Shown: in pieces, positions 9,193 through 18,751 of the stretch
Position numbering within the stretch: position 1 is the first letter of the stretch
Layout of the letters: each line of letters begins with the position of its first letter
Origin: Stentor coeruleus
Taxonomy: Eukaryota; Ciliophora; Heterotrichea; Heterotrichida; Stentoridae
Reading direction: 5' to 3'
Length of the DNA: 31,133 nt
Assembly: GCA_001970955.1 (NCBI GenBank)
Contig: MPUH01000874.1
Span: forward strand, 1-31,133
Translations under genes and position numbers: made by a program
Notes under the pieces: generated by a model
What the model was told of the DNA's origin: nothing
The model's database searches: none
Seen by the model: the letters and a program-made list of their open reading frames with translations, nothing else

Positions 9193-10113
9193 ATGAGCTA
9201 TCGAGCATACAACAACAAAACTCTTGTTCAAAATTGGTATGAAGACCGTCTTGCACCACCTCAAGTAAGCAAGCTTTATCCATCTGAGATGACAGTAAGA
9301 GAAAAAGAAGACTCAATATCCTGTCTGACTTCTGCAGGTGTTCCAAAAGCTCTCAATACCCTTAAAAGGCAACAAAAATGGAATACAGCAGGGGTTATTC
9401 CAGATGATGGATTTAGAGAAATGTATACAGTCAATAAAACCGAGATTCCCGACCCACAAAAAACTAAAGAAGAAGTATCAAAACCCCCAGTTTTATATGA
9501 TATCAATGGTAAAACTCAGCAAACAATGCAGAAATCTAATATCATATCATTAACTCATATTGAGTAATTTATATATAGAAGAGAAACAACTGGGCCAAAA
9601 AGCGGTTTTGGAGCTGTGTTACCTAAACACCCTGATACATGGGATAAAAGATATTTTGAAACAACTTACAACTGTGTACATGGAGAGCCTGGGTCAAAAC
9701 CAAAACCTACAGTCCCTGAGCATTCAAATTTCATCACAACAAACCAGACTTTCTATAACACTGGCAAAGAACTTGTGGGAAACTCTGCAGGAATTTCTTA
9801 TAAGCCCGGCTTTCTTGATAGTTTAAAAGAAAAATCTGAATTGTTATGTGCTGAAAAGCTAAGAACTAGTGAAGACCCTCAACATAATACTGTTATACAA
9901 AGGACTTGGCTACCTACTCAAGATCCTGGGGTTAAAGCAAGATTATCAGGAAATAAAATCGAATTACCTAAAGTAGACAATGAGAATTCTTTACCATTAG
10001 GTATAGGACAATATTTTGTTCAAGAAAAAAAAGATAATCCTGGTGCTTATAGAAGAGTACGTAGTGATGTTACAACAGCACCAGTTGAGCATGTTCGTAT
10101 GGCTTTAAGATAG
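9193..10113 (+). CDS. Candidate axonemal microtubule-associated protein
   Basis: Exons 9193-9563 and 9579-10113, joined across a 15-nt intron, give 301 residues. The start MSYRAYNNKTLVQNWYEDR recalls the NW.E.R openings of some axonemal inner-microtubule proteins. The rest is Pro/Asn/Thr-rich with little predicted hydrophobic core and repeated short motifs such as TTYNCVHGEP, NTGKELVGNS and IQRTWLP, as in extended proteins that run along tubulin. I cannot assign it to a named CFAP or SPMIP family from memory, so the ciliary assignment is inference. Its stop TAG is one base from the stop of the convergent Ca2+ channel gene, so their 3' UTRs must overlap. The gene model itself is well supported because the intron removal restores a long frame. 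Confidence 0.72.
9564..9578 (+). other. 15-nt intron in axonemal-like gene
   Basis: Reads GTAATTTATATATAG. It sits in phase 2 (GA | A), where retention gives GAG then TAA. Removal joins SLTHIE to RETTGPKSG and opens a further 178 codons to the TAG at 10111-10113. Position 10 is A. Confidence 0.92.
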
Positions 10114-10114
10114 A

Positions 10115-13100
10115 TTAAATATTCATATTATCATTATCTTCTATAGAAATATACTTGGAAGACTCAGAGTTCTCTCCAGGATATTCAATAATTGAGTCTA
10201 AAGGTGTTACACTAAGACTATATTCAACTCCAGAATTATACCTCCTTCGATGTGCCCAGTTTTTCCAAGTCTTAAAAATCGCTTTTACATTCAAAATTTC
10301 CAAAAAGAAGTTCATTTTTTTCTTGGAGGCTAATTCTTCTAATTGCTCTGCTGAATGAAGTTTAGCTCTTTGTCCTTCTCGTATTCTTTGTAGTTTCCTC
10401 TGTGTTTCTATTTCCTCATTTCTCATAATCCTCTTAGAAATCGCTTCTTTATTCCCTAATATTCTCTTGGAATATTTTACTTTTAACACTGAAAATAAGA
10501 AGTCATTATAATAAATAAACCCTAAAGAGTCTATTTCAAACTGCATTGCTGACATTTTTTTCATAAGTTTGTCATAATCTAAAGTTGAAAATTCCCCATA
10601 TTCATTTGGAAGTTCTCGCATAAGCATCATTAACTCACTAAAATGTGTTCTTGAGTATCCATATTTAGCTGAGTGTTTTATCCAAATAGCTCTGATTTTT
10701 TTTATATCATGGGCAAAGATTTTGAGGATATTAAAAGGGTTACTTTCATAGTCATCATAAGTTTGTAAAATGACCATAATAAAGAAATTCAGCATGACAA
10801 AGCTTGTAATCATAACAAAACTCATAAAATAAAGCCCGGCTACTGTATAATTATTGTTTTTTGAACAGTCATAAAGTATTAAATACCAATCTTCCCCAGT
10901 AGAAATTCTAAAAAGTGTGATCATAGCCATGCCGAAATTTGTGAAATTTGTATATTGGCTTATTATCTTACCTGATTCTACTCGATAATACAAATTCACC
11001 CCAAGTATTGCATATATAAAAAATACTAATAGCATTAAAGAAAGGACATTTAATATTGCTGGAAGTGAATATCCAATAATCGTCACAAGAGTATCTAAAA
11101 CATTTAAAGCACGGAATATTCTTATTAGTTTAGACACCCTTAGTAATCTAAAAACTCTAAGCATTTGTGGCCCAAGTCGAAGTAAAGCTGTGGATTCACT
11201 AACAAAATAAGACATAGTTATATCAATAATAGAACAGACAATTACAAAAAAGTCGAACTTGTTCCAGTTATTATCGAAATACCCTCGAATTCCATTGCCA
11301 GCAATTTTTATCAGTGATTCTAATATGAAAGTCATAGTTACAGCCATGTTTATAGATTCAAGTATTGAAATATATTTATTAGGGGCTTCATTGTATACTA
11401 TAGACATTTGGATAAGATTGAGGAAAATTGTTAAAATGATGAAAATTTCAAAAAACTTATTCTTGTAAATCCCATAACATAATTTTTTCATATTCGACTG
11501 ATGGGTTTTTGTTTCAAATGTAAACTTGGCCCTAGTAAGAAGTTTCTGGATTTCAACCCAAAGAAGTTGGTCTTTGCTTAGTAAAAGCGAAGTTGAAGAA
11601 ATTTCGTTTTTTTTCGCCCAGTTAAACTTGTCGAAAACTACACCGACAAAGAAATTCAGGAAAAAAAATGACCCAACGAACACGAAAATCACAAAGTAGT
11701 AAGCTATGTATGGATTCGAATCTCTTGATGGAGAATTTTCTGTGTCTCTTGCATCAACTGCTTGATACATAATATCAGGCCAACCTTCTTCTGAACTAAG
11801 TATAAACAACGTACTTATTGCATTAATAACATTATCATAATTTGGACTATAACTTTTCCATTCATAACCAGCTGATATACAATCAGGTCTATAAGTTAAA
11901 TATGAATTCTCACAATAATAAAGTTTACCACCAAGTAAAGATACTCCAAGAATAGCAAACATAAGCCAGACAATTATCAGTACTATAATAACATTAAAAA
12001 TAGCAGCTAAAGATTCAATAAGTGCGACAACTACAATTTTCATAGAAAAATTATGACTTATAAAACGTAAAGGCCGTAATGTTCTTAGTACTCTTACCGC
12101 TTTTAATGCAGAAAGATTTATACTTGATAAAGATAAGTCAATTGTTGAAAATATTATAATGCCGAAATCTAAACAGTTCCAAACATCTCTTAAGTAGCTA
12201 CCTTTTTCTGATACAAAGCCACAACCAATAGATTTAAGGATGAATTCAACAGCGAATAATACAGTAAATGCTATATCAGCAAAGTTCATAATAACATTAG
12301 CTAAACTTGTTGTTGGTGATCTAAGATAATAAGTTTCAATAACAAGTTTTAATGTGCTTAGGCTGATAATAATAAGAATTCCAGTCTCGAAATATGATTT
12401 ATTAGTTATTTCGTAGCACCATATACGCATTGATGATTGTTTAGAGAAAATAAAATAGCTTTTTTCACACTCGATACCTTCAAAAAGAACTTTTTTTATA
12501 CTTCCTTCTTTGCCGTCAGCATGTTGAGATTGTGAATCTTCGCTTTCACTCCCCAGATCTTCCATCATTTTCATTTTCGCTTCTCTTTTCTTTTTTATTT
12601 TCCCTTCTAAGTCCCCAAACAAGCTTCTTTTTATAGTATTTCTTCTTGGATGGGTCCCTTCTTCAGCTTTTATAACATCAGTTAGATCTACATCATCTCT
12701 CATACTAAACCCTTCAAGTAAAATAGCAAGAAAAAGATTTAATAAAACATAATTCCCTAGAATAATCCAAGATATAAGCATAAAAGCACCACCAATACCT
12801 GCATCAGATCTCATTGCATTAAACAAAATCCCTTGCCAGTTTTCTATTGAAAGTACTTGAAATGTACTTATAAAAGAGTTATGGAAAGTATCATAATTCG
12901 ACCTTGGCAAACCATCTTTAAAGTTGAAATTTCCCCCAAATACTTGCATTCCTAATAAGGAATAAACAACAGTGAATAATAAAAGTAACAAAGCGAGATA
13001 GATAAATTTTGATAAAGATGCTGTTATAACTTTCATAATCAAAGCCATTGATTGCAAATATCGAAAAAGTCGGGCAACACGAATAACACGAAAGACCCTA

Positions 13101-15730
13101 AAAATCCTAACAGCCCTAAATGCAGATAAAGTTGATTTGGTTCTATTTATATAAACAAGTTCAATCATACTAAGTATTACAACTATTGCATCAAAGTAAT
13201 TCATATAATCACGAAAATAATTCATACCTTTAGCTAATAATTTAAGAATCATTTCTGCAAGGAATATATAAGTAAATGATGTGTTTATGTTTGAAAGGTA
13301 TAAACTGAAATCACTTGAAATCCCATAATGATCTAAAGATAAGACAATTGTATTTAAAATAACAAAAGTTATCATAGATCGATGGTAAAACTTTTTTTCT
13401 ATAAGCCTTTGAATGATTTTTTGAAGGTTTTTGAAAAAAGCTAATTTTGAGATTTCGTAAGACATTTTTGATAAATTTTCAACACTTTTTTCATGATTTT
13501 GTTTCGACACATCAAAACCGGACCATATCCCGATAGTTTTTTGACTCATCAGATCTCTTTTCTGAACTTTTTCAATGAGATTTTTGCAAGTAGAATTTAA
13601 TTCTGCAAAAGCTCTTCGATTATTTGTCTTAAGTGAAAGATTTAAAAATACTCTGAAGTGAGTTTTCGTTATTGGGTATCTATTATAAAATTCTTCTCTA
13701 GTTTCTCCTAGATCTGTTTCTATTTGATCTTGTTGTTGTTGTGAATATGTAAATTTCATAAACTCATTAGGTAAAATTTCAGTATCTTGGATTTCTTCAG
13801 GTATTATATCAGCAGTTGAACTATTTTCATAATCGAATTCAATGACGAAGAATTTTAAGGCTTCTATTTCTTTACTGAAATTAAACTTGTTTACAATTGC
13901 CCCTTGTTCGACTGAACTTCTGTGTCTGTTTTTGCTATTTTCTGTTGGTGAAGCTTGATAGCATTCAGTTATGTTCCTTTTCCATGGCCTAGAAAGTCGA
14001 TAACTTAATGTTCTTGCTAAGGAATTGTTTTTTTTCTTGTTGATAATATTATCCTCATTTTCTACAGTCGGCATAATCAAAACCTCTTTCATTGGGTCAA
14101 TTCCTGACCTTCCACTAGGGACTTCAGCTGAATCTTCAATTGCTGAAACCTGATACAAATTCTTTTTTTGCATAGAAATCAAAGCCATCCTATCTTCAGA
14201 TTCTCCTTCAGCTTCATAAAGTGCAGGGTTTTCATCATTAATCATACCTTTTATACTAGCTCTTTGTGTATTCATAGCTGTATTGCTTAAAGGTATTTTT
14301 TCTGTATCATATGGAATTTCATAGATTTCAGGTTTTCTTTCAGGAGATTTCTCAATATATATATCCTGAAGTTCAGGTTTAACAAATTTGACTTCTTTTT
14401 TCAAAGTTTTATCTTTAAAACTTTTCTTTTTTTCAGCTCTGTTTTCCTTCATAGCTTGAGCGAATGCATGTTTCATAACAGCTAAGGTCATATTAAGTAA
14501 CAAAAATGCGCCTATAAATACTAATGGCACATAATACAACACAGCTAATGTACTAAAAGTTTTTTGGCTTGAAATCATAATATTTGTCCATCCTTCAAGG
14601 GTTATACACTGAAATACATTTAATAAAGCAAAAGCAATATTATCAAAATTCGTCACTCCAAAGTTAGGGTTATCTAATGAATAAACACAAACACTACCTT
14701 TCTCACATGAATAATCCCCACATAAACTCCCAATAAAAACCCCAGTTTCTAAATTCATACATTGATTTCTAAATTCACCCATCCAAAGCTGTACCCCAGC
14801 AATACCAAATATAAGAAGAAACACAAATAAAACACATAAAGATGCTAATAAAGGGACAAGAGACCTTATCAAAGCTACAAAAAGAACTCTAAGCCCACTT
14901 ATTGATGTTATACTTCTTAAAGGCCTTAATACTCTTAATGTACGTAATGAAGAAAAACTAACACTGTTTAAAGATACAATTGATAACCAGCCAGTTATAA
15001 CAATAATAAAGTCCATTTTGTTCCAATGATCTCTTAAATATGATCCTTGTTTGAAGATTAAGCCTAGTCCTATGATTTTTAAACCAGCTTCTACTGTGTA
15101 AACTAAAAGAAAAGCATAATCTATTGTATCCAAAGTGTTGTTAGGATTATTAGAGTCGCTAAGAGCCATCACACATATATTTGCCAAGATAACTAGTATA
15201 ATAAAATATTCGAACACAAAATAATTGATAATCCTCAAACAAAACTCAGAAATCGCAGCTTTTATTCGAAAAACTGCCCTGCGGAATTCTAAAAAAGGCA
15301 GACTGTCTTGAAGTTCATCAATAAATTCATAAGGAGTTTTTTCTCTTATATCAATATAATCTATAGAGTCTTCTTCTTCGCCTTCTCCTGGATCTTTATC
15401 ATTTAGAACTTTTGTTTGCATTGTTTCATATAAGTTTTTGTTGGTTGTTGTAAAAAAGTCAGGGTTCAATATAGAAATCCCTTGTTGTGATAATGTATAG
15501 CCCTTATCTAAGAGATCTGCATTCTTGAAATTTGTATCTGATAGCAAATGACGATATGAATCTTTAGGGTTTTCTACCTGTTCTACTATATTTTGTTGTA
15601 TAATACAGGTTTTACGCCTTCTTAGATTGTATCTTGATCGCTGAAAAGATTTAAGTCTTGAAAGATTTTGTGGGTTATACACAAGTACTGAGTTACGAGA
15701 CAAAAGCCGATATTCGCCTTCATTATTCAT
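10115..15730 (-). CDS. Four-domain voltage-gated Ca2+ channel alpha1
   Basis: An intronless 1871-residue frame with four homologous six-segment domains (first segments near residues 165, 787, 1113 and 1430). Each has an S4 with spaced Arg/Lys, for example SLRTLRVLRPLRS in I and FRAVRIFRVFRVIRVARLFR in II. The pore loops are TLEGW (Glu379), SIENW (Glu963), SEEGW (Glu1315) and TGEDW (Glu1613), giving an EEEE selectivity ring typical of Cav channels, not DEKA (Na+) or EEKE (NALCN). The cytosolic C-terminus (from about 1670) has an EF-hand-like region and a basic helical segment near 1780-1815 that may bind calmodulin. In ciliates, channels of this kind carry the ciliary Ca2+ current behind beat reversal; that role here is inference. 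Alternative: another excitable-membrane Ca2+ channel. Stop TAA. Confidence 0.95.
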   Translation of the reverse strand: MNNEGEYRLLSRNSVLVYNPQNLSRLKSFQRSRYNLRRRKTCIIQQNIVEQVENPKDSYRHLLSDTNFKNADLLDKGYTLSQQGISILNPDFFTTTNKNLYETMQTKVLNDKDPGEGEEEDSIDYIDIREKTPYEFIDELQDSLPFLEFRRAVFRIKAAISEFCLRIINYFVFEYFIILVILANICVMALSDSNNPNNTLDTIDYAFLLVYTVEAGLKIIGLGLIFKQGSYLRDHWNKMDFIIVITGWLSIVSLNSVSFSSLRTLRVLRPLRSITSISGLRVLFVALIRSLVPLLASLCVLFVFLLIFGIAGVQLWMGEFRNQCMNLETGVFIGSLCGDYSCEKGSVCVYSLDNPNFGVTNFDNIAFALLNVFQCITLEGWTNIMISSQKTFSTLAVLYYVPLVFIGAFLLLNMTLAVMKHAFAQAMKENRAEKKKSFKDKTLKKEVKFVKPELQDIYIEKSPERKPEIYEIPYDTEKIPLSNTAMNTQRASIKGMINDENPALYEAEGESEDRMALISMQKKNLYQVSAIEDSAEVPSGRSGIDPMKEVLIMPTVENEDNIINKKKNNSLARTLSYRLSRPWKRNITECYQASPTENSKNRHRSSVEQGAIVNKFNFSKEIEALKFFVIEFDYENSSTADIIPEEIQDTEILPNEFMKFTYSQQQQDQIETDLGETREEFYNRYPITKTHFRVFLNLSLKTNNRRAFAELNSTCKNLIEKVQKRDLMSQKTIGIWSGFDVSKQNHEKSVENLSKMSYEISKLAFFKNLQKIIQRLIEKKFYHRSMITFVILNTIVLSLDHYGISSDFSLYLSNINTSFTYIFLAEMILKLLAKGMNYFRDYMNYFDAIVVILSMIELVYINRTKSTLSAFRAVRIFRVFRVIRVARLFRYLQSMALIMKVITASLSKFIYLALLLLLFTVVYSLLGMQVFGGNFNFKDGLPRSNYDTFHNSFISTFQVLSIENWQGILFNAMRSDAGIGGAFMLISWIILGNYVLLNLFLAILLEGFSMRDDVDLTDVIKAEEGTHPRRNTIKRSLFGDLEGKIKKKREAKMKMMEDLGSESEDSQSQHADGKEGSIKKVLFEGIECEKSYFIFSKQSSMRIWCYEITNKSYFETGILIIISLSTLKLVIETYYLRSPTTSLANVIMNFADIAFTVLFAVEFILKSIGCGFVSEKGSYLRDVWNCLDFGIIIFSTIDLSLSSINLSALKAVRVLRTLRPLRFISHNFSMKIVVVALIESLAAIFNVIIVLIIVWLMFAILGVSLLGGKLYYCENSYLTYRPDCISAGYEWKSYSPNYDNVINAISTLFILSSEEGWPDIMYQAVDARDTENSPSRDSNPYIAYYFVIFVFVGSFFFLNFFVGVVFDKFNWAKKNEISSTSLLLSKDQLLWVEIQKLLTRAKFTFETKTHQSNMKKLCYGIYKNKFFEIFIILTIFLNLIQMSIVYNEAPNKYISILESINMAVTMTFILESLIKIAGNGIRGYFDNNWNKFDFFVIVCSIIDITMSYFVSESTALLRLGPQMLRVFRLLRVSKLIRIFRALNVLDTLVTIIGYSLPAILNVLSLMLLVFFIYAILGVNLYYRVESGKIISQYTNFTNFGMAMITLFRISTGEDWYLILYDCSKNNNYTVAGLYFMSFVMITSFVMLNFFIMVILQTYDDYESNPFNILKIFAHDIKKIRAIWIKHSAKYGYSRTHFSELMMLMRELPNEYGEFSTLDYDKLMKKMSAMQFEIDSLGFIYYNDFLFSVLKVKYSKRILGNKEAISKRIMRNEEIETQRKLQRIREGQRAKLHSAEQLEELASKKKMNFFLEILNVKAIFKTWKNWAHRRRYNSGVEYSLSVTPLDSIIEYPGENSESSKYISIEDNDNMNI

Positions 15731-16892
15731 TTTTATATGATTTGATTATCAAATCTAGAAGGGTTTTAATGAAGATTTGAGTCTGAAAATTTGGAAATTA
15801 TGATTGGGGTGTTTGGTTAAGGTATTAGTTTTTACTGAATTGGTTATAAGAATATTAATAAAATAGGGCTTGCAAATTGTTTCTGAATGAAACAGTTAAG
15901 ATTGAGAGAATAATAATAGAAATAATAGATTATTTAAGTAAAATATAATTGTATGAAGTTGAAGTATAATAAACTAAAGATATATGAATTAAGTAATGAA
16001 TATAATAAAAAAATGTGTTTAGTAGGATTTTGAGAAAATTAGCTTATAATGGGTGATATTCAAAAAGTTTATGTGAAAATTAAATGAAAACCCATAATTA
16101 TGATAACATTTTATAAATAAATGTATGTAAAAATAGGAACTTAGTTAGCAAGAGAATTTTGTGTATTTTTTATAAGTTGTTATAAGGTTTATACTAAATT
16201 TTTTGTTCTGAAAATAATACGGTGCATTTTATTGATGTCGATTACTTGAAAATACTTAGTAATTAGGTCAGGAAGAACAGGATATTTTATTGATATTGAT
16301 TGTTTGAGAGTTATACTAAATTTTATTGATATTGATTATTTGAGAGTTATACTAAATTTTGCTAGTTTTAGTAAATAATCAACTGAAAATATATTTTATT
16401 TAAATTTCTTGTTTAAGAGAATAGAGTTAAATACTAAAAAAATTGTCAAATTTTGGAAGATATAAAATCTATAGCTGGATACTTTTATAAATAGGATATA
16501 TTATTACTTTTTACTAAATATTTTTGTTAGATTTTAAAGACAGGTTTCTTAGATAAAAATCATAATATGAAATTATTCTACTATATAATATACTTTATAC
16601 AATATAAAATTTTCTTTTTACAATAAGCATTTCCAATATTTCCAGCACAACCTCATACATTCTTTAACCTCATAAATTTAGTCTTTTACTATTTATAAAA
16701 AAGTCTTATAAAAGTTTACAAATAAATATAAAACTTATTCTTAGCATATTGATATAACAAAATTTTCTTACCCTTACTTTACCTGCTCCTTCTAATATCC
16801 ACAAATATTGCAAATAAAAGTTTAAAACATCACATATTTTATCATATTCATACTTATTTTTCACTATCTTATATAATTTATTCTAGAAGATA
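15731..16892. other. Divergent spacer with short repeats
   Basis: About 1.16 kb between the Ca2+ channel start (minus) and the Myb-like gene (plus). It must contain both promoters. It is AT-rich without coding-like frames. The only structure seen is a pair of 36-nt tandem repeats at 16284-16355, with a degenerate copy near 16226. Confidence 0.5.
16226..16355 (+). repeat. 36-nt tandem repeats, two copies plus remnant
   Basis: Copies at 16284-16319 and 16320-16355 differ at one base. Each starts ATTTTATTGATATTGATT and ends GAGAGTTATACTAA. A diverged copy begins at 16226, and a few bases of a further copy follow 16355. Confidence 0.85.
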
Positions 16893-17306
16893 ATGAGTGA
16901 AAATTTCTCTGATACTGATAAACCAACAAAGAGAGGCCACTGGTCAAAAGAAGAACACTATAGATTCATACAAGGTATTCAAATGTATGGAAAAAACTGG
17001 AAGAAGATTTATAAATGTGTAGGCACTCGATCAAATAATCAAATTCGATCCCATGCACAGAAATATTTCCAAAAACTTGATAAGAAAAATAAACAATTAC
17101 ATGATAATACTGAATTATCAGGAGAAGCTTACTTGATGTTTCTCCGTAGTCTAAGCTATAATGCTTATATAAAGTTTATGTTTGAATTTCAGAAGATGTA
17201 CTCTTGCCCTGTACCAATTGAAGTATTAAATTCACCTAGTATCAAAAAAAATAATGAAACTTATCCTGAAGATCAACCAACAAAATATATAAAAATATCT
17301 CAATAA
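16893..17306 (+). CDS. SHAQKYF-type Myb-like protein
   Basis: A 137-residue protein with one Myb/SANT repeat at about 12-62. RGHWSKEEHYRFIQGIQMYG supplies the first helix with Trp17, NWKKIYKCVG the second with Trp36, and SHAQKYF at 53-59 marks the third. This is the single-repeat class best known from plant MYB-related (REVEILLE/CCA1-like) and from protist transcription factors, which bind short AT-containing sites such as the GATA-like I-box or evening element. A DNA-binding role in the nucleus follows from the family; the target is unknown. The C-terminal half has no further motif that I recognise, only a hydrophobic/aromatic stretch (LRSLSYNAYIKFMFEFQKMY). Single exon, stop TAA. Confidence 0.88.
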   Translation: MSENFSDTDKPTKRGHWSKEEHYRFIQGIQMYGKNWKKIYKCVGTRSNNQIRSHAQKYFQKLDKKNKQLHDNTELSGEAYLMFLRSLSYNAYIKFMFEFQKMYSCPVPIEVLNSPSIKKNNETYPEDQPTKYIKISQ

Positions 17307-17396
17307 ATAAAACTATTACACTATAAAATTATCTTATAAATCAAATTCTATCAAATAAATTTAATATTTAAATACTTAGATGATTATGTTTAAACT

Positions 17397-17714
17397 ATGG
17401 ATATTAAGAAAGTTTATAATTCGAAAACAGCGGAGAATGTTGAAGAAGATGGAGTTCTTGAAAATGAAATCTACAAATTCTCAATGTATTATACATAAAC
17501 TATTTTGAAAAAATAGAAAATTTTAGAAACTATTCTTAATCAAGATAGCGAAATCCAACATGATATAGTTTTTACAAGTTTATATAATCTTGGTTTATGC
17601 TATCAAAAATTTATATCATATATTGAAGTATATATATACAACACAATAACATTGAAAGTCTTAAACCTTACTGAAATCTACTGTAAAATAAAAAAACACT
17701 TCATATTCGACTAA
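17397..17714 (+). pseudogene. Broken TPR-like reading frame
   Basis: One frame of 105 codons runs from an ATG at 17397 to a TAA at 17712 without a frameshift, but is interrupted by TAA (17496-17498, codon 34) and TAG (17514-17516, codon 40). The second part contains SLYNLGLCYQKFISYIEVYI, which resembles a tetratricopeptide repeat (LynLGlcY.k...y..A). Both stops are one C-to-T change away from Gln codons. I favour a young pseudogene, since other genes here use TAA and TAG as real stops. No 15- or 16-nt intron would remove both stops. Confidence 0.45.
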
Positions 17715-18020
17715 AATTAAAATCGTGGCTTTACTTTTGAGAAGAGTAAAATCTATATATTATTTATGTATAAAAAAATATTTTAGTTATATAAAATGCA
17801 TTCCCATATCATCAGAACAATATCGTTTATAAAAATAAACTGGCAATTTTAACAAAAGTAATTTTCTTGAAATATCTGAAGTTTTTTTAACCTATATTCA
17901 AATCCACTCATATTTAGTCTTATTTCACATAGCTGCACAATATATTTTCTTCATATTTCAATCTTTAAACAATTTATAATTTCATAAAGCGCTAGATTAT
18001 TTGTTCCCCTTTTAAACCTA

Positions 18021-18140
18021 AAAAGATAATTCCCTAACTCTGATATAATTATACCCCAAATCATGTACTATTTCTTCAATTCTTTGAGAATTCTTCATGA
18101 CATTTTTTGTATAATCATAAAAATTGCCGTGAATAATCTT
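18021..18140 (-). pseudogene. Possible coding remnant
   Basis: A 40-codon minus-strand open stretch includes QRIEEIVHDLGYNYIRVREL, and further coding-like runs in other frames continue to about 17870 (for example NNLALYEIINCLKIEI). The composition is more protein-like than the surrounding spacer, but I recognise no family and there is no intact start. It may be a decayed gene or chance. Confidence 0.2.
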
Positions 18141-18378
18141 AAATTCTATGACTAGGCTGCACTTTCATAATAAAATTTTTTGAAAAGTATAATTTTAATG
18201 CAATTAAATCACAGTTGCCTTTGTAAACAAGTAAAAATTAGGTAATTGGGTAATCAGTCTAATGTTTAATAATACTAAATATTATTATATCAAATGTATA
18301 GTTTGAAATTTATGTAAAAACATAGAAGCCAAATCATATTATCCATTTATTGCCCAAATGTATTACTCAAGATTATAA

Positions 18379-18609
18379 ATGGGAAATTGCTGCAACAGTA
18401 AACATCTTGATGATGAAGCTGAAAAAAATGCCAAAGAAATGAGTGTTGGCATTAAAGGGCAGATTGCAGTGCTAACTTTTGCAGGACCTCAAAGTTGTTT
18501 TCAGAGTTTTCAACAGGACAACCCTCCAACATTCTCTGATCCAAATTTTTTTTCCCAAAAAAGAAGCATAGCTGAGCAAAGTCTTTCAAGAGAAGCTAGT
18601 ATGAATTAG
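18379..18609 (+). CDS. Small MGNCC lipid-anchored protein
   Basis: A 76-residue protein starting MGNCCNSKHLDDEAEK. Gly2 followed by Asn and two Cys is a strong myristoylation plus palmitoylation-type start, so I infer attachment to the cytoplasmic face of a membrane, perhaps ciliary or cortical. The remainder is polar, Ser/Gln/Phe-rich, with no domain that I recognise. The specific N-terminus at the first ATG supports this being a real gene despite its length. Its TAG stop overlaps a 16-nt GT...AG segment (18609-18624), but removing that still gives a stop (TAA) at the same codon, so the protein end is unchanged. The next gene starts 142 nt downstream on the same strand. Confidence 0.65.
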   Translation: MGNCCNSKHLDDEAEKNAKEMSVGIKGQIAVLTFAGPQSCFQSFQQDNPPTFSDPNFFSQKRSIAEQSLSREASMN

Positions 18610-18751
18610 TAAGCAAACTATAAGAATTGGGATGATAAAAATATCATAATCATAAACAATTTAATCATCAAATTTCCTCAAAATAAAGCTATTTTAATAA
18701 CCAGATAGTGTTTGAATATAATTCTATCTATCAAGTTTTTGATTGTTATAA

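Larger units (their letters stand above)
17307..18378. other. Spacer with degraded coding sequence
   Basis: About 1.07 kb. It holds a 105-codon frame broken by two stops (17397-17714) and, on the minus strand, scattered coding-like runs (for example 18021-18140), both described separately. The last ~200 nt before 18379 look like ordinary AT-rich promoter sequence of the MGNCC gene. Confidence 0.5.

Noticed and set aside
10115..15730. Blepharisma-like code (TGA as Trp)
   Set aside because: All Trp codons I checked in the long frames are TGG and no in-frame TGA appears across 1871 codons, so the standard code fits better.
18609..18624. 16-nt GTAAG...TATAAG segment overlapping the stop of the MGNCC gene, possible intron
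   Set aside because: Removing it turns TAG into TAA at the same codon, so the protein is unchanged, and position 10 is C rather than the A seen in the four supported introns.
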